A stretch of DNA of 64,000 nucleotides. It comes from Calothrix sp. HK-06. GTDB taxonomy: Bacteria > Cyanobacteriota > Cyanobacteriia > Cyanobacteriales > Nostocaceae. The notes below the pieces were generated by a model. It ran no database searches. It was not told where the DNA came from and worked only from the letters and a program-made list of their open reading frames with translations. The stretch lies in NCBI RefSeq assembly GCF_001904745.1, contig NZ_MRCD01000014.1, positions 62,001 through 126,000 on the forward strand, read 5' to 3'. Numbering within the stretch: the stretch's first letter is position 1; the number at the start of each line of letters is the position of its first letter. Made by a program: the position numbers and the translations under genes. Below are positions 18,163 through 27,034 of the stretch, one piece after another.

Positions 18163-20142
18163 TTATAAGTCAGCTAGTCCATTTTGAGTTACTGAAATGC
18201 CTTTGATGTGTTCGTGTAGGTTGCAGCAACGACGCATTAATCGGTATCCTCCTGTTGATGTTGATTGAATTACGAATGGGCAACCGGGAACGACGGGACG
18301 GTCTTTGAGACTGCGGTTTTCGTCTTTGGATGCTAGTGTGCGTTGAATGCTGCCTCCGTGTATTTTATCGAACTCTTCACGTACACGTTTCCATGCCGCT
18401 TTGCCACCTTCGGCGCCTGCTGGGTCTTCTTGTATTGGTTCTGGGTAAGCTGCGAGACAAACGGCGTTCCAGTTTTCATCTATTACTAAGGTTCCACCAC
18501 CGTAGACGGTAAATGCGCTCATACCACCTGAGAGAAAATCTGACACCATTTGTGAATATTCATAAGTATATTCAAGGTAGTGTTCTGTAATTTCTTTGAT
18601 TGTGGTTCCTTGGGCTTCTTTTACTTTGTCTATACGACGGGTGGTAGTAATTAAACGTGGTTTGAGAAAACGTGAGGCACTTTCAGGTATACGTAAAGCT
18701 TCCGCGTTATGAACAAGTGCCCGCATTAATGCGCGTGTATCGGCGCCTTGTAGCTCTTTAAATACATTACCAATATCAGGCGCCTTCAAGTCAATTTTTT
18801 CATTCCACAGATTGCGCGCTGTAAATACTTCTTTCGCAATATCTCTAAATTTGCTGTCAGTAGGATAAACACGCGCGTCAGCTTCGTATATTAATCGTGC
18901 CAACATTGGCATTGATAACGAAGTTGGTGGAGTGTAATGCAACGCACGAATGAGCATTCCTTTTAGTACGTGCGTAGCTTTGACAAGTGCAGTGATAAAT
19001 CCTGCAAACCCGGATGCTGTATCATCAGAAGCATTTGGTTGTATAGCTTCGACGAGTTTTTGCATAATTTCATAAATCGCAGCAGTCCAAATTGTTGAAC
19101 GTACATGCGGTTCTTTAGGTGTGTCAGCAGCATATTTTGCTCCTTCGAGTGCAGAACGTAAATAAGGTACACCTGCACCAAAAATACCTACACCAAACTC
19201 CTCTGCAAGTCGAGTAATTAAACTAGGATGGCGCATATCACCACCTGTTTCTCTATATATATATTCAACTACACTTGGATATTGCAGTGCTGCGAACATT
19301 GCTAAGATATCAGCAAAAGATTCATGTAATGCCGATGCATCAATATCACTACTATATAAATATAGAGGACGGAAGGTATCTAGAATCGCGTGTCCTAATT
19401 CGTGCGAAACTATATCGTGCGATAAACATGTCCAAACTGGCGCCCGTCGGAAGGGAGAATTAAAGTAGCCAAAATTAAGCGAAGGATTCATTGGGTCATA
19501 ATATGCGTTCATCCCTTCAAAAGCATGAGGACGAATAATAAGAGGCCCACCATCTTTCCAAACTATGGGATGACCAACTTCTTCTTCAACTAAATCTAAA
19601 GTGCGACTTAATACACCAAATACATTTACCTGATGGAATGCTGGGTTATCTACTAAACCGTTTTGCTCGAAATGTTCAAATGATAAGTCTTCTTGTTTTG
19701 ACCAATCAGGACTAGCAAAAACTGGTTGCCCACCTTCGTTGGTATCTCGAATCGTAAACCTACTTGAACCTGTTGCTATTAAATAGTCTTTGTCTAGAGG
19801 AAATTTGTAGTTACCTCTTAGTTTTGGCAAGCTAGGGTCTTGTAAAAACATCCCCATTAATTTAGTTGCAGGCGCCTTTTTTGCGACAGGTTCGGTCGTT
19901 GGCGCCGAGACTTCTTGGGTTGTAGTCTCAGTTGTAGAAATTGTGTCTTCAACTGTTGCTATCACGAATTCATCATCTGAAGCATTTGAGGCAGAAGCAA
20001 CTTGTGCCTCTTTCGTTTTTTTTTCCGTCGAGGAAACCTTCGAGGCACTTGATGCTCTTCTTGCCAACGGACGCTTTTGTGCCGAAGAAGGTTTAGACGT
20101 AGAGGAAACTTTTCGAGACGCAGGTTTTCTTCGTTCTGCCAT
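18163..20142 (-). CDS. M4-like zinc metallopeptidase with a basic low-complexity N-terminus
   Basis: The 659-residue protein has a gluzincin zinc site: HELGH at residues 247-251 and a downstream HESFADIL (about 273-280) that can supply the Glu ligand, as NEALSD does in M4 peptidases. Residues 1-45 are Ala/Ser/Lys/Arg-rich (AERRKPASRKVSSTSKPSSA), like histone H1 tails; residues 46-95 are Ser/Thr/Glu-rich. No signal peptide is evident, so it is probably cytoplasmic or leaves by another route. Beyond the zinc domain a helical C-terminal half ends in a Cys pair (MRRCCNLHEH). Substrate unknown. Confidence 0.65.
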   Translation of the reverse strand: MAERRKPASRKVSSTSKPSSAQKRPLARRASSASKVSSTEKKTKEAQVASASNASDDEFVIATVEDTISTTETTTQEVSAPTTEPVAKKAPATKLMGMFLQDPSLPKLRGNYKFPLDKDYLIATGSSRFTIRDTNEGGQPVFASPDWSKQEDLSFEHFEQNGLVDNPAFHQVNVFGVLSRTLDLVEEEVGHPIVWKDGGPLIIRPHAFEGMNAYYDPMNPSLNFGYFNSPFRRAPVWTCLSHDIVSHELGHAILDTFRPLYLYSSDIDASALHESFADILAMFAALQYPSVVEYIYRETGGDMRHPSLITRLAEEFGVGIFGAGVPYLRSALEGAKYAADTPKEPHVRSTIWTAAIYEIMQKLVEAIQPNASDDTASGFAGFITALVKATHVLKGMLIRALHYTPPTSLSMPMLARLIYEADARVYPTDSKFRDIAKEVFTARNLWNEKIDLKAPDIGNVFKELQGADTRALMRALVHNAEALRIPESASRFLKPRLITTTRRIDKVKEAQGTTIKEITEHYLEYTYEYSQMVSDFLSGGMSAFTVYGGGTLVIDENWNAVCLAAYPEPIQEDPAGAEGGKAAWKRVREEFDKIHGGSIQRTLASKDENRSLKDRPVVPGCPFVIQSTSTGGYRLMRRCCNLHEHIKGISVTQNGLADL

Positions 20143-20671
20143 TTTTACACAGCCCTTTTAGTTTTTAATTTTTGTCGATAAACCGCTTGATTTTATCATC
20201 TGGTAGCATTTTATTGTTAAAAAAATTACCAAAATTATAGAGAAACCAGGTTTCAAAGAAACCTGGTTTCTGAAAACAACCTAAAGAAATCATATGTTCT
20301 AGTCAATATCGCTATATGATGACGAAGAGTGGTTAGATATACAAAACTTTACTTATTTATATTGCTTGATTATGTGTGAGTACAAGTTGATTTAAGCTTA
20401 AAGATGATGATTTTAGGCGGTTCTGACTTTTAGATTGAGTGCAAAAATACTTATCCCTGACTCGAAAAAATCTAGTACCTTACCCTATAAATGCTCGTAC
20501 CCCTACCCTAAGAAAGATTTTAAAGTTTTGTTAAGTCTATATTTATATATATATTTGGGCAGTTGAGTACATTATTAATTAGTTTAATAAATTTAACACG
20601 CATGTCCTGAGCTAGCTAGTTCAAGGCGCCTGATATAAGCATAAAACTAGCACACCGCTCCCAAATCAGAC
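20143..20671. other. AT-rich spacer
   Basis: About 530 bp between divergent genes. Apart from the GAAACC repeat at 20241-20271 and an AT run near 20540-20560, nothing is recognised. Confidence 0.4.
20241..20271. repeat. Paired AGAAACCAGGTTTC repeat
   Basis: A diverged pair (AGAAACCAGGTTTC and GAAACCTGGTTTCT) nearly back to back; the central CCGG of the family has changed to CAGG/CCTG in compensating fashion. Confidence 0.65.
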
Positions 20672-20917
20672 ATGTTTCCACAGAATCATTTAGGAAATCA
20701 AAAGCTGCAAATTATCAACATTCCGTTTGCAGAACGTTGGCAAATTTATCATCGCTTACAAGAGTTAAAAATTGCTTGCTGGTGTCCAGACGATGGTTCG
20801 TTACGAGTGCATATTAACAGCGTCCTTACAGCTATTCTTGTCCGTAGCACTTTGATGCAGTTTTTTGCGAATCGAGCCGATTTAATTGATTGGCTTGAAC
20901 AATGTTGGCGCCTATAA
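20672..20917 (+). CDS. Small conserved cyanobacterial protein upstream of nifV
   Basis: Eighty-one residues: INIPFAERWQIYHRLQELKI, then ACWCPDDGSLRVHINSVLTA and a C-terminal FANRADLIDWLEQCWRL. It matches a family of short cyanobacterial proteins that I recall beside nifV in Nostoc (asr1405/asr1406 region). No catalytic motif is visible; the CxC near residue 36 could be redox or metal related but this is a guess. It is followed after 52 nt by a DUF2949-type gene and then nifV, all on one strand. Confidence 0.7.
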   Translation: MFPQNHLGNQKLQIINIPFAERWQIYHRLQELKIACWCPDDGSLRVHINSVLTAILVRSTLMQFFANRADLIDWLEQCWRL

Positions 20918-20969
20918 CTTTTTGTCAGGTCAATAGTTAGCTATGGCAATTAGAGGAGTTTAGTTAAGT

Positions 20970-21170
20970 ATGATAAGTTGTAATAGTGACACAAAATTAA
21001 TTCATTTTTTGCAAAACGAAATTAACCTGTCAACAGATGATATTTCAGTAGCTCTAAGGCACCCAGAGTCAAAAAATGCACCTTTCCCGATGTTACTCTG
21101 GCAATATGGATTGGTTAACATTGAAGAATTAGCACGTATTTTTGATTGGTTAGAAAAGCAAGTATTATAA
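20970..21170 (+). CDS. DUF2949-type protein
   Basis: Sixty-six residues: LIHFLQNEINLSTDDISVAL, then PMLLWQYGLVNIEELARIFD and WLEKQ. This LWQYGLVxxEQLxxIFDWLE pattern is the cyanobacterial DUF2949 family; function unknown. The position between a small conserved gene and nifV suggests linkage to the nitrogen-fixation segment, but 290 nt of AT-rich spacer separates it from nifV, where an independent nif promoter could lie. Confidence 0.8.
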   Translation: MISCNSDTKLIHFLQNEINLSTDDISVALRHPESKNAPFPMLLWQYGLVNIEELARIFDWLEKQVL

Positions 21171-21461
21171 ATATATATGAAATTATTGCTCAACGCTAAT
21201 AAACCGAGTTTATAGGATTTTAATTTTATACAGAATACTCAGTAAAATTGCAATATATAGGAGTAAAAATAATTCATAAATAGTTAGCTTTATGGTTGGT
21301 TAGTATACAGATAAATTATTATTACTAGGCAAAAGTTATATAAAGACTTTAACGAAGGAAAATTAATAGCAGTAGGAATATGTATAAATGTGTAAATTAT
21401 TAAAATCATCAAAATTATGCACTAGTTTATGCGTTAGTTAATTGTATTAGGTATTTATTAG

Positions 21462-22571
21462 ATGAACCAAATCTCGATAAACGACACTACGCTACGTGAT
21501 GGCGAACAAGCTGCTGGCGTTGCGTTTAATTTGCAAGAAAAAGTTACGATTGCTAAATTTTTAGATGCAATCGGTGTTCATGAGTTAGAAGTCGGTATTC
21601 CAGCAATGGGTCAGGAAGAAACCTATGCAATTCGGGCAATATTAGATTCTGGCTTAAAAGCTAAACTGCTTGGCTGGAACCGTGCAGTTATTTCTGATAT
21701 TCAAGCTTCGATAAAGTGCGGATTGCGTCGAGTTCACATATCTATACCTGTTTCTGGAGTTCAAATAGCAGTTAAATTTCAGGGACAATGGCGTACAACG
21801 TTACAGCAACTCAGAAATTCTATCAGCTATGCTGTTGATAACGGACTATGGGTTGCCGTCGGTGGTGAAGATTCTTCTAGAGCTGATGAATGCTTCCTTC
21901 AAGACGTTGCATTATATGCTCAAGAATGGGGCGCCTCTAGATTTAGATTTTGCGACACAGTAGGAATACTCGACCCTTTTAGTACCTGCACACGTGTTAA
22001 AAAACTTGTTACAGGTTTGCAGATTCCTGTGGAAATGCACACCCACAACGACTTTGGACTAGCAACAGCAAATGCACTCGTAGGTGTCAAAGCTGGTGCA
22101 ACATCAATTAACACTACCGTAAATGGGTTGGGTGAGCGTGCTGGTAATGCTGCATTAGAAGAAGTCGTAATGGCGCTCAAACGTTTGCACGGCATTGACT
22201 TAGGCATCGATACACGACGACTGTTAGAACTTTCCCGATTAGTTGCAAAAGCATCTGGTTGCAACGTTCCACCTTGGAAAGCAATTGTGGGTGACAATAC
22301 CTTTGCTCACGAGTCAGGAATTCATGCCCACGGTGTATTACAAAACCCCAGCACTTATGAACCGTTCGCACCAGAAGAAGTTGGTTGGGAACGGCGCCTA
22401 GTTGTTGGCAAACATTCTGGACGGCATTTACTAATGAACGTGCTAAAAGAGCATGGCATTGTCCTAAATCATGAAGAAACTCAAACAGTATTAGACGCTG
22501 TACGGCAAGAATCAACTCACAAAAAACGTAGCCTAACTACGCAAGAACTCTTGAATTTAGCACGTAAATAG
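21462..22571 (+). CDS. nifV: Homocitrate synthase NifV
   Basis: Condenses acetyl-CoA with 2-oxoglutarate to (R)-homocitrate, the organic ligand of the nitrogenase iron-molybdenum cofactor. The 369-residue protein has the isopropylmalate/homocitrate synthase signature [17 protein letters not shown] near the N-terminus, the metal-binding [17 protein letters not shown] and the lid-region Gly-rich motif [30 protein letters not shown] further on is typical too. The short C-terminus lacks the leucine-feedback domain of LeuA. It starts the nifV-nifZ-nifT run. Confidence 0.96.
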   Translation: MNQISINDTTLRDGEQAAGVAFNLQEKVTIAKFLDAIGVHELEVGIPAMGQEETYAIRAILDSGLKAKLLGWNRAVISDIQASIKCGLRRVHISIPVSGVQIAVKFQGQWRTTLQQLRNSISYAVDNGLWVAVGGEDSSRADECFLQDVALYAQEWGASRFRFCDTVGILDPFSTCTRVKKLVTGLQIPVEMHTHNDFGLATANALVGVKAGATSINTTVNGLGERAGNAALEEVVMALKRLHGIDLGIDTRRLLELSRLVAKASGCNVPPWKAIVGDNTFAHESGIHAHGVLQNPSTYEPFAPEEVGWERRLVVGKHSGRHLLMNVLKEHGIVLNHEETQTVLDAVRQESTHKKRSLTTQELLNLARK

Positions 22572-22583
22572 AGGTATAAAGCC

Positions 22584-22871
22584 ATGCAACAACCTGATGA
22601 AATGGAACTACATTCGCCACCAGAATTTAATATTGGCGATAAAGTTCGTACTCGTAAGCTTCTAAAAAATGATGGAACCTTTCCCGGTCAAGAAATTGGT
22701 ACTGTTCTTGCCAAAAAGGGAGAAATTGGATACGTCGTTAGTATAGGTACATTTCTGCAAAGCTCCTATATATACGCAGTGCATTTTTTACAGTCAGGGT
22801 TTGTCGTTGGCTGTAAAAAAAAGGAACTTGAACTGATTGAAAAAAATCCGGATAAAGAGGCAAATACATGA
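22584..22871 (+). CDS. nifZ: NifZ, nitrogenase P-cluster maturation protein
   Basis: Ninety-five residues. NIGDKVRTRKLLKNDGTFPG and GTVLAKKGEIGYVVSIGTFL are the NifZ family core, ending in the VGCKKKELE region. NifZ helps form the second P-cluster pair in the MoFe protein (established). It lies 12 nt after nifV, and its stop overlaps the nifT start (ATGA), indicating coupled translation. Confidence 0.95.
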   Translation: MQQPDEMELHSPPEFNIGDKVRTRKLLKNDGTFPGQEIGTVLAKKGEIGYVVSIGTFLQSSYIYAVHFLQSGFVVGCKKKELELIEKNPDKEANT

Positions 22872-23071
22872 AAGTGATGTTGCGTGAAAATTCTGCTGGT
22901 AAGTTGACAGTCTACGTTCCCAAAAAAGACCTAGAGGAAGAAGTTGTCAAACAAATGGATTCCGAAGCAGGTAAAGTTTTCACCTTAGCAAACGGTTGGG
23001 AATTAGAGATTTCAAATTTAGCCGAACCTCTCAAAATTCCTCAAACCTACGAAGCAAGACGAGTAAATTAA
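22868..23071 (+). CDS. nifT: NifT/FixU protein
   Basis: Sixty-seven residues of the NifT/FixU family: MKVMLRENSAGKLTVYVPKK, then DLEEEVV and NGWELEI. Its role in nitrogenase assembly is minor or unclear, but it is almost always next to nif genes. The 4-nt overlap with nifZ shows they are one operon. The GTAGAGACGCGA hairpin immediately downstream (23077-23106) probably closes the operon. Confidence 0.94.
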   Translation: MKVMLRENSAGKLTVYVPKKDLEEEVVKQMDSEAGKVFTLANGWELEISNLAEPLKIPQTYEARRVN

Positions 23072-23076
23072 AAGTT

Positions 23077-23106
23077 GTAGAGACGCGAGGAACATCGCGT
23101 CTGTAC
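23077..23106 (+). terminator. GTAGAGACGCGA palindrome after nifT
   Basis: GTAGAGACGCGA and TCGCGTCTGTAC fold with a short loop five bases after the nifT stop. Member of the dispersed AGACGCGATT repeat family, here apparently serving as a transcript end. Confidence 0.55.
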
Positions 23107-23208
23107 AGGAGTTAGAAGTTAATAGCTCATATTTAACAATTACTCTTAGCTTCTTATTGGCGCCATATTACTTACAGCCTACCCCTATCTATTAATTAAA
23201 CATCTAAA

Positions 23209-23829
23209 ATGGGTAACAACTATCTCAAACTATCAGAATTCGACGTTGAAGGTGAATTTCTGGGTTTCGCAGACAAACATCCCAAAAAATCCAAATATCT
23301 ACAATTTTCCTTAACCAAGTGTAACGCCGTTACCGCACTTACAGCCGGAAATTTGAAAATCAAACTTCCTAAAGAATTAAGAAAAGCACTTTCTGGTTCT
23401 TTAATACCAGGCGCCCACATTCGCGTCATCGGTTATAGTAAATTACATACACGTACAGGTGATATCAAGCTCAAAGCATATGATGTCACACCTTTACCTG
23501 TCTGTCCTATAAATAAATCACCCCTACACACAACCCATAACCCTGAATGTCCAAAAAAAGCCAAAATTTTGGTATGTCAAGGTTCTGGTTGTCGTAAACG
23601 AGGCGCCAAAGAATTATTATCAAAAATAGAAAAAACCCTTAGTAAAACCAAGCTATCGCAACAGCAAGTATCTGAAGTGCGAAATAAAGTTAAAATTCAA
23701 AGCACTGGCTGTTTAAAGAAATGCTCCAAGGCGCCTAACTGTATTGTACAACTTGGTAATAAAAAATACAGCCAAGTCAAACCCACTGATATTGCATCTC
23801 TAATCGAAGACCATTGGCAACAGATGTAA
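23209..23829 (+). CDS. Thioredoxin-like [2Fe-2S] ferredoxin with an N-terminal OB-like domain
   Basis: Two-part protein of 206 residues. Residues 1-105 look like a beta-rich domain (GEFLGFADKHPKKSKYLQFS, LIPGAHIRVIGYSKL) resembling an OB fold. Residues about 118-206 are a thioredoxin-like 2Fe-2S domain: ILVCQGSGCRKRGAKELLSK and STGCLKKCSKAPNCIVQ supply the four cluster cysteines, followed by YSQVKPTDIASLIEDH as in NuoE-type ferredoxins. The family is common in cyanobacteria without a fixed role. The position after nifVZT suggests, but does not prove, electron transfer linked to nitrogen fixation. Confidence 0.82.
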   Translation: MGNNYLKLSEFDVEGEFLGFADKHPKKSKYLQFSLTKCNAVTALTAGNLKIKLPKELRKALSGSLIPGAHIRVIGYSKLHTRTGDIKLKAYDVTPLPVCPINKSPLHTTHNPECPKKAKILVCQGSGCRKRGAKELLSKIEKTLSKTKLSQQQVSEVRNKVKIQSTGCLKKCSKAPNCIVQLGNKKYSQVKPTDIASLIEDHWQQM

Positions 23830-23860
23830 CGGATGCTACAAACAACTTATCCGTTACATC
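23823..23860. terminator. GATGTAACGGAT / ATCCGTTACATC hairpin
   Basis: Perfect 12-bp arms 14 nt apart, with the left arm containing the stop codon of the ferredoxin gene. The same arms occur at 40556-40593, so this is a repeat family acting as a bidirectional terminator between convergent genes. Confidence 0.6.
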
Positions 23861-23876
23861 CGTTTATATCCGTTGC

Positions 23877-24428
23877 CTAACGGGCGCCAATACTTTTTTT
23901 AAATCCATCGCGTTCGGTCATACGCTTAATATAATCAAGTACTGCTGGGTAGGCACTTAAATCAAGTTTTAGCATTATTGGAATGTAACAAAGGATAGAG
24001 CCAACTGCGACATCAGCAACCGTAAATTCGTCACCCATAATAAAAGGTTGCTTCTCAAACATATTATTAAGTGCCGTCATCAAACGCGGCATTTCTTTTT
24101 CTCTGCTTGCTTCGATAAAAACTCCTGTTGCCAAAGTTGAATTACCAAATAATACCCATTGATTAAGTACTGCGCGTGTTTCTACTGAAGTAATTCCTGC
24201 GTATTTTTCGGCAAGGTACATTAAAATGGCGCCTGATTCCCATAATTTAAAGTCACCATCTACTATTGCCGGGACTTTGCCAAATGGGTTTATTGCTAAA
24301 AACGCATCTTGACGATGTTCTCCTGCTGGCATGTCGAGCATGACTAGCTCATAAGGAACACTCAATTCTTCAAGATACCACTGAACGATTGATGCGCGAC
24401 TGCGGGCGCCTGCATATAGTTTAAGCAT
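23877..24428 (-). CDS. Glutathione S-transferase family protein
   Basis: The 183-residue protein is short for a GST but has both parts. The thioredoxin-like N-domain has KLYAGARSRASIVQWYLEEL (catalytic Ser position likely in RSRAS), NPFGKVPAIVDGDFKLWESG with the cis-Pro and the ES pair that binds the glutathione gamma-Glu, then a helical C-domain (FEKQPFIMGDEFTVADVAVG with the N-capping motif). Detoxification or peroxide defence is probable. It stands alone, convergent with the ferredoxin gene. Confidence 0.9.
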   Translation of the reverse strand: MLKLYAGARSRASIVQWYLEELSVPYELVMLDMPAGEHRQDAFLAINPFGKVPAIVDGDFKLWESGAILMYLAEKYAGITSVETRAVLNQWVLFGNSTLATGVFIEASREKEMPRLMTALNNMFEKQPFIMGDEFTVADVAVGSILCYIPIMLKLDLSAYPAVLDYIKRMTERDGFKKSIGAR

Positions 24429-24514
24429 GATAGTTCCTATGTATATTGGTGTAAGCGCGGGTATAGCTAAATCTTTATTATTAACTAGGATATGGGTTAA
24501 CCCGCCCTTACAAG

Positions 24515-24976
24515 TTAGAGGATTTTGTGGGTATTTGGATGTTGTTTAACGTTGTCGTCTTTTGTGACGACTCGTGCAGCGTTTAGTACACGCTTACGGT
24601 CGATGGAGTATTGAAAGTCTTTGTAACATGTACCTTCAGGAATAAGAGATTTAGCACTTTCGCGTCGTTTGTAAGTACGCGCAGCAGAGAACACTCTTTG
24701 CTCAAATTCGTCACTCAATTGAGCAGTTTCGGGAAATTCTGAGGGTATTTGAAAGTTACTGTCGCTTAAAATACTTCCAAGCGTTGTTCCACAGGCAAAT
24801 TTATATGAAGTGGGAATTCCTTTAACTAGTGCTTCCAATGCTGCTGATGGTATTGGTTCGATAACCTCGACTTGATGGACTTCACCATCTTCTTTGACGA
24901 AGCATGTTGCTAAACCTAAAACGATATAGTCGTCCTGAGTCAAGTCGGGTGCGCTGGGGTAAGAAGTTCCTGACAT
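24515..24976 (-). CDS. Conserved hypothetical protein
   Basis: A soluble 153-residue protein without a signal peptide or membrane segment. It begins MSGTSYPSAPDLTQDDYIVL and contains EVIEPIPSAALEALVKGIPT and a C-terminal half rich in Arg/Lys (FSAARTYKRRESAKSLIPEG). I do not recognise a family with confidence, although it reads as a conserved cyanobacterial protein. It faces away from the TPR gene across a 430-bp spacer. Confidence 0.6.
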   Translation of the reverse strand: MSGTSYPSAPDLTQDDYIVLGLATCFVKEDGEVHQVEVIEPIPSAALEALVKGIPTSYKFACGTTLGSILSDSNFQIPSEFPETAQLSDEFEQRVFSAARTYKRRESAKSLIPEGTCYKDFQYSIDRKRVLNAARVVTKDDNVKQHPNTHKIL

Positions 24977-25405
24977 AAGAAAAATTTATGAAAACTTAAT
25001 AAACAAATAGAAACTATTTAACAGAAAATTGAGACTACCAGCTTATAGGTGGGAACTATAAAAGCGAAGGGGTTGAAAGGCGACTTTTAACTCTGAATGT
25101 TTAAAAGCCCTGTAGAGTAATTGCAAAGAATACATCCTTGAGGTGGATTTTAGCAACCTGTAACTCTCACCACTTGCCTAGTCTGGCAGATTGAGGTTTA
25201 CTTTTTCTGGAATTGAACCAGGGGACGAAGTATCTATTAATAGATTCGACCATTAATTGAATTAGAGCATGAACGCGCGTCAATTCGCAGTGACTGTTCT
25301 AAAAAGATACTTCCTCCTCGTACACACAACCAGATTCATTCTTGATACAGGGGCAGTACCGATACCAACCAACAACAATCAAAGCAGCACAGCAGGCAGG
25401 AAGAT
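24977..25405. other. Divergent spacer, possible structured leader
   Basis: About 430 bp without a protein gene. The segment 25060-25240 is less AT-rich than neighbouring spacers and holds short complementary pieces (CTTTTAA/TTAAAAG and ACCACTTGCC-type stretches). On the minus strand CCTGGTTCAATTCCAG at 25206-25222 looks like a tRNA T-arm, but no D-arm or acceptor can be paired. A small RNA is possible. Confidence 0.35.
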
Positions 25406-26116
25406 ATGAATACTCACACTTTTCTCGCATCTGATGATGAGCAACACTACTCCAACCAGTTTGTTGCCAGTACGAAAAACCAGTTTCGACATCAAGAAAC
25501 ATCGAGTAACGACAATTTCTATGTGGGAGATGGGAATTTACGTTCTTGTGCGCTGCGTTCTGCGAAACTTGGGGACTACCGCGAAGCGATATCACTGTTG
25601 AGTTTACTTTTACAGCGCCACCCTGAAAACGCGATTGATTATAATAATCGGGGATTAATTTATTATCAATGTGGCGAAAGACAAAAGGCTATTTGCGACT
25701 ATAACACAGCAATTGAGCTTAACCCGAATTTAGCCAGTGCTTATAATAACCGTGCGAACTATTACGCTGCAATTGGAGATTTAGCGGCAGCACTGGATGA
25801 TTACGACAAAGCATTAGACTTAAATCCTAGCTATGCGCGTGCTTGGATAAACCGTGGAATTACGCTACGTGACTTGGGACGATATGAAGAAGCGACAGAT
25901 AATTTTGAATGCGCGTTGATATTTGACCAATACGAGGGTCACATTTTTGCAGAGCGTGGACGTACCTATCATCTTTGGGGAGATTGGAATTGGGCTATTG
26001 CTGATTATCGTCGTGCTTTAGAGAAACTACCAACGTCACAAAACAGTAACGATGGTGCTGGTTGCCGTCTGCGCTTGCAAGTCGAGAATTGGTTGGGTGA
26101 ACTTTTGTGTAGTTAA
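25406..26116 (+). CDS. Tetratricopeptide repeat protein
   Basis: After about 60 polar, disordered residues, four to five TPR units follow: AIDYNNRGLIYYQCGERQKA, ASAYNNRANYYAAIGDLAAA, ARAWINRGITLRDLGRYEEA and GHIFAERGRTYHLWGDWNWA, each with the TPR pattern. The 236-residue protein has no signal peptide or enzymatic domain. Role: protein-protein scaffold, partner unknown. Confidence 0.85.
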   Translation: MNTHTFLASDDEQHYSNQFVASTKNQFRHQETSSNDNFYVGDGNLRSCALRSAKLGDYREAISLLSLLLQRHPENAIDYNNRGLIYYQCGERQKAICDYNTAIELNPNLASAYNNRANYYAAIGDLAAALDDYDKALDLNPSYARAWINRGITLRDLGRYEEATDNFECALIFDQYEGHIFAERGRTYHLWGDWNWAIADYRRALEKLPTSQNSNDGAGCRLRLQVENWLGELLCS

Positions 26117-26174
26117 TGGTGCCCCAGATAGCTTTGAAACTGATGTATTTGGGGCGAGTTAGAATCAGTAAAAA

Positions 26175-26591
26175 CTAGCGTCGATTTAATTCAATTAGCC
26201 AAGTATTGAGTTCTTGACTTCGCTCGTTTGTCATGCGCGCGTAACAATTAATGCGTGTCGTTGGTTCAAGTGTTCCACCTTCATACATTCCTGCCTCAAA
26301 CGCACAGAATGTATCGCGGTGCTTCAACCAGTTTTGGTGTGATGCGACTAAACGTTTTCTTTGACTAACACTCACCTTGTCCAGCAATTGTTTATTTATG
26401 GAACTGAGCTTTTTACTTGCTTCTTTGTAGGTACGTTCGCCACACTCAATCATATCCCTTGTTGTTTGGGGGTCTTTACAGTTCGGGGGTGGTAGCTGCT
26501 TTTGAGTTTGCGCTCCCACAGGTGCGGTGGGAACTCCCGATAATAAAAATCCCGTGATAATTAATATATTCCAGCGCAAGAGCAATTTCAT
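26175..26591 (-). CDS. LprI-family (DUF1311) secreted protein
   Basis: The 138-residue protein starts with a signal peptide (LLLRWNILIITGFLLSGVPT, cut near VGAQ). The mature part NCKDPQTTRDMIECGERTYK ... LVASHQNWLKHRDTFCAFEA ... GTLEPTTRINCYARMTNERS carries four conserved Cys and the W-x-x-x-R-D-x-x-C motif of the lysozyme inhibitor LprI family. Lysozyme inhibition is proven for only some members, so the exact role here is open. Single gene, convergent with the TPR gene. Confidence 0.85.
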   Translation of the reverse strand: MKLLLRWNILIITGFLLSGVPTAPVGAQTQKQLPPPNCKDPQTTRDMIECGERTYKEASKKLSSINKQLLDKVSVSQRKRLVASHQNWLKHRDTFCAFEAGMYEGGTLEPTTRINCYARMTNERSQELNTWLIELNRR

Positions 26592-27034
26592 TGCTACTCC
26601 TTACCAAGCACAGTGCCGTTAAATGTACCAATAATCGTATGCGCGAAATATCTAATGATTCCCAATCATCTTAAAGTTATATTTGTTACCGTTTTTGACG
26701 ACTTAATTTTGGTGTAATATTTTTTAAGAAACCTTATCTTACATATATTCAAGCACACTCAAAGTGACCAATTACTATTTAATATGTGAGTAAATTTATA
26801 CATTAGCGGAAGCTACACAGCCTAAAAATAGGTTCAACAAAACTAATTAATTAACAAAGATTTAAGAAGTAATGAGCGCACTTTCCACTTAGCACTCTCT
26901 ATAAGTATGGTAGAAACCGCATGTCATAAATTTACTACCACAGGTTAAGCTGGAAGAGAGTAGCATTTTTTCAGCGCTATTTATATAAATTTCGCCCTAA
27001 GTGTTAATTTTTTATTTCAACTCAAGAAACTGTA
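26592..27034. other. AT-rich spacer upstream of the TerC gene
   Basis: About 440 bp between divergent genes with no reading frame, repeat or named site that I can support. Confidence 0.4.

Noticed and set aside
25201-25275. Possible tRNA on the minus strand (T-arm-like CCTGGTTCAATTCCAG)
   Set aside because: No matching D-arm, anticodon stem or acceptor stem can be formed at the right spacing.
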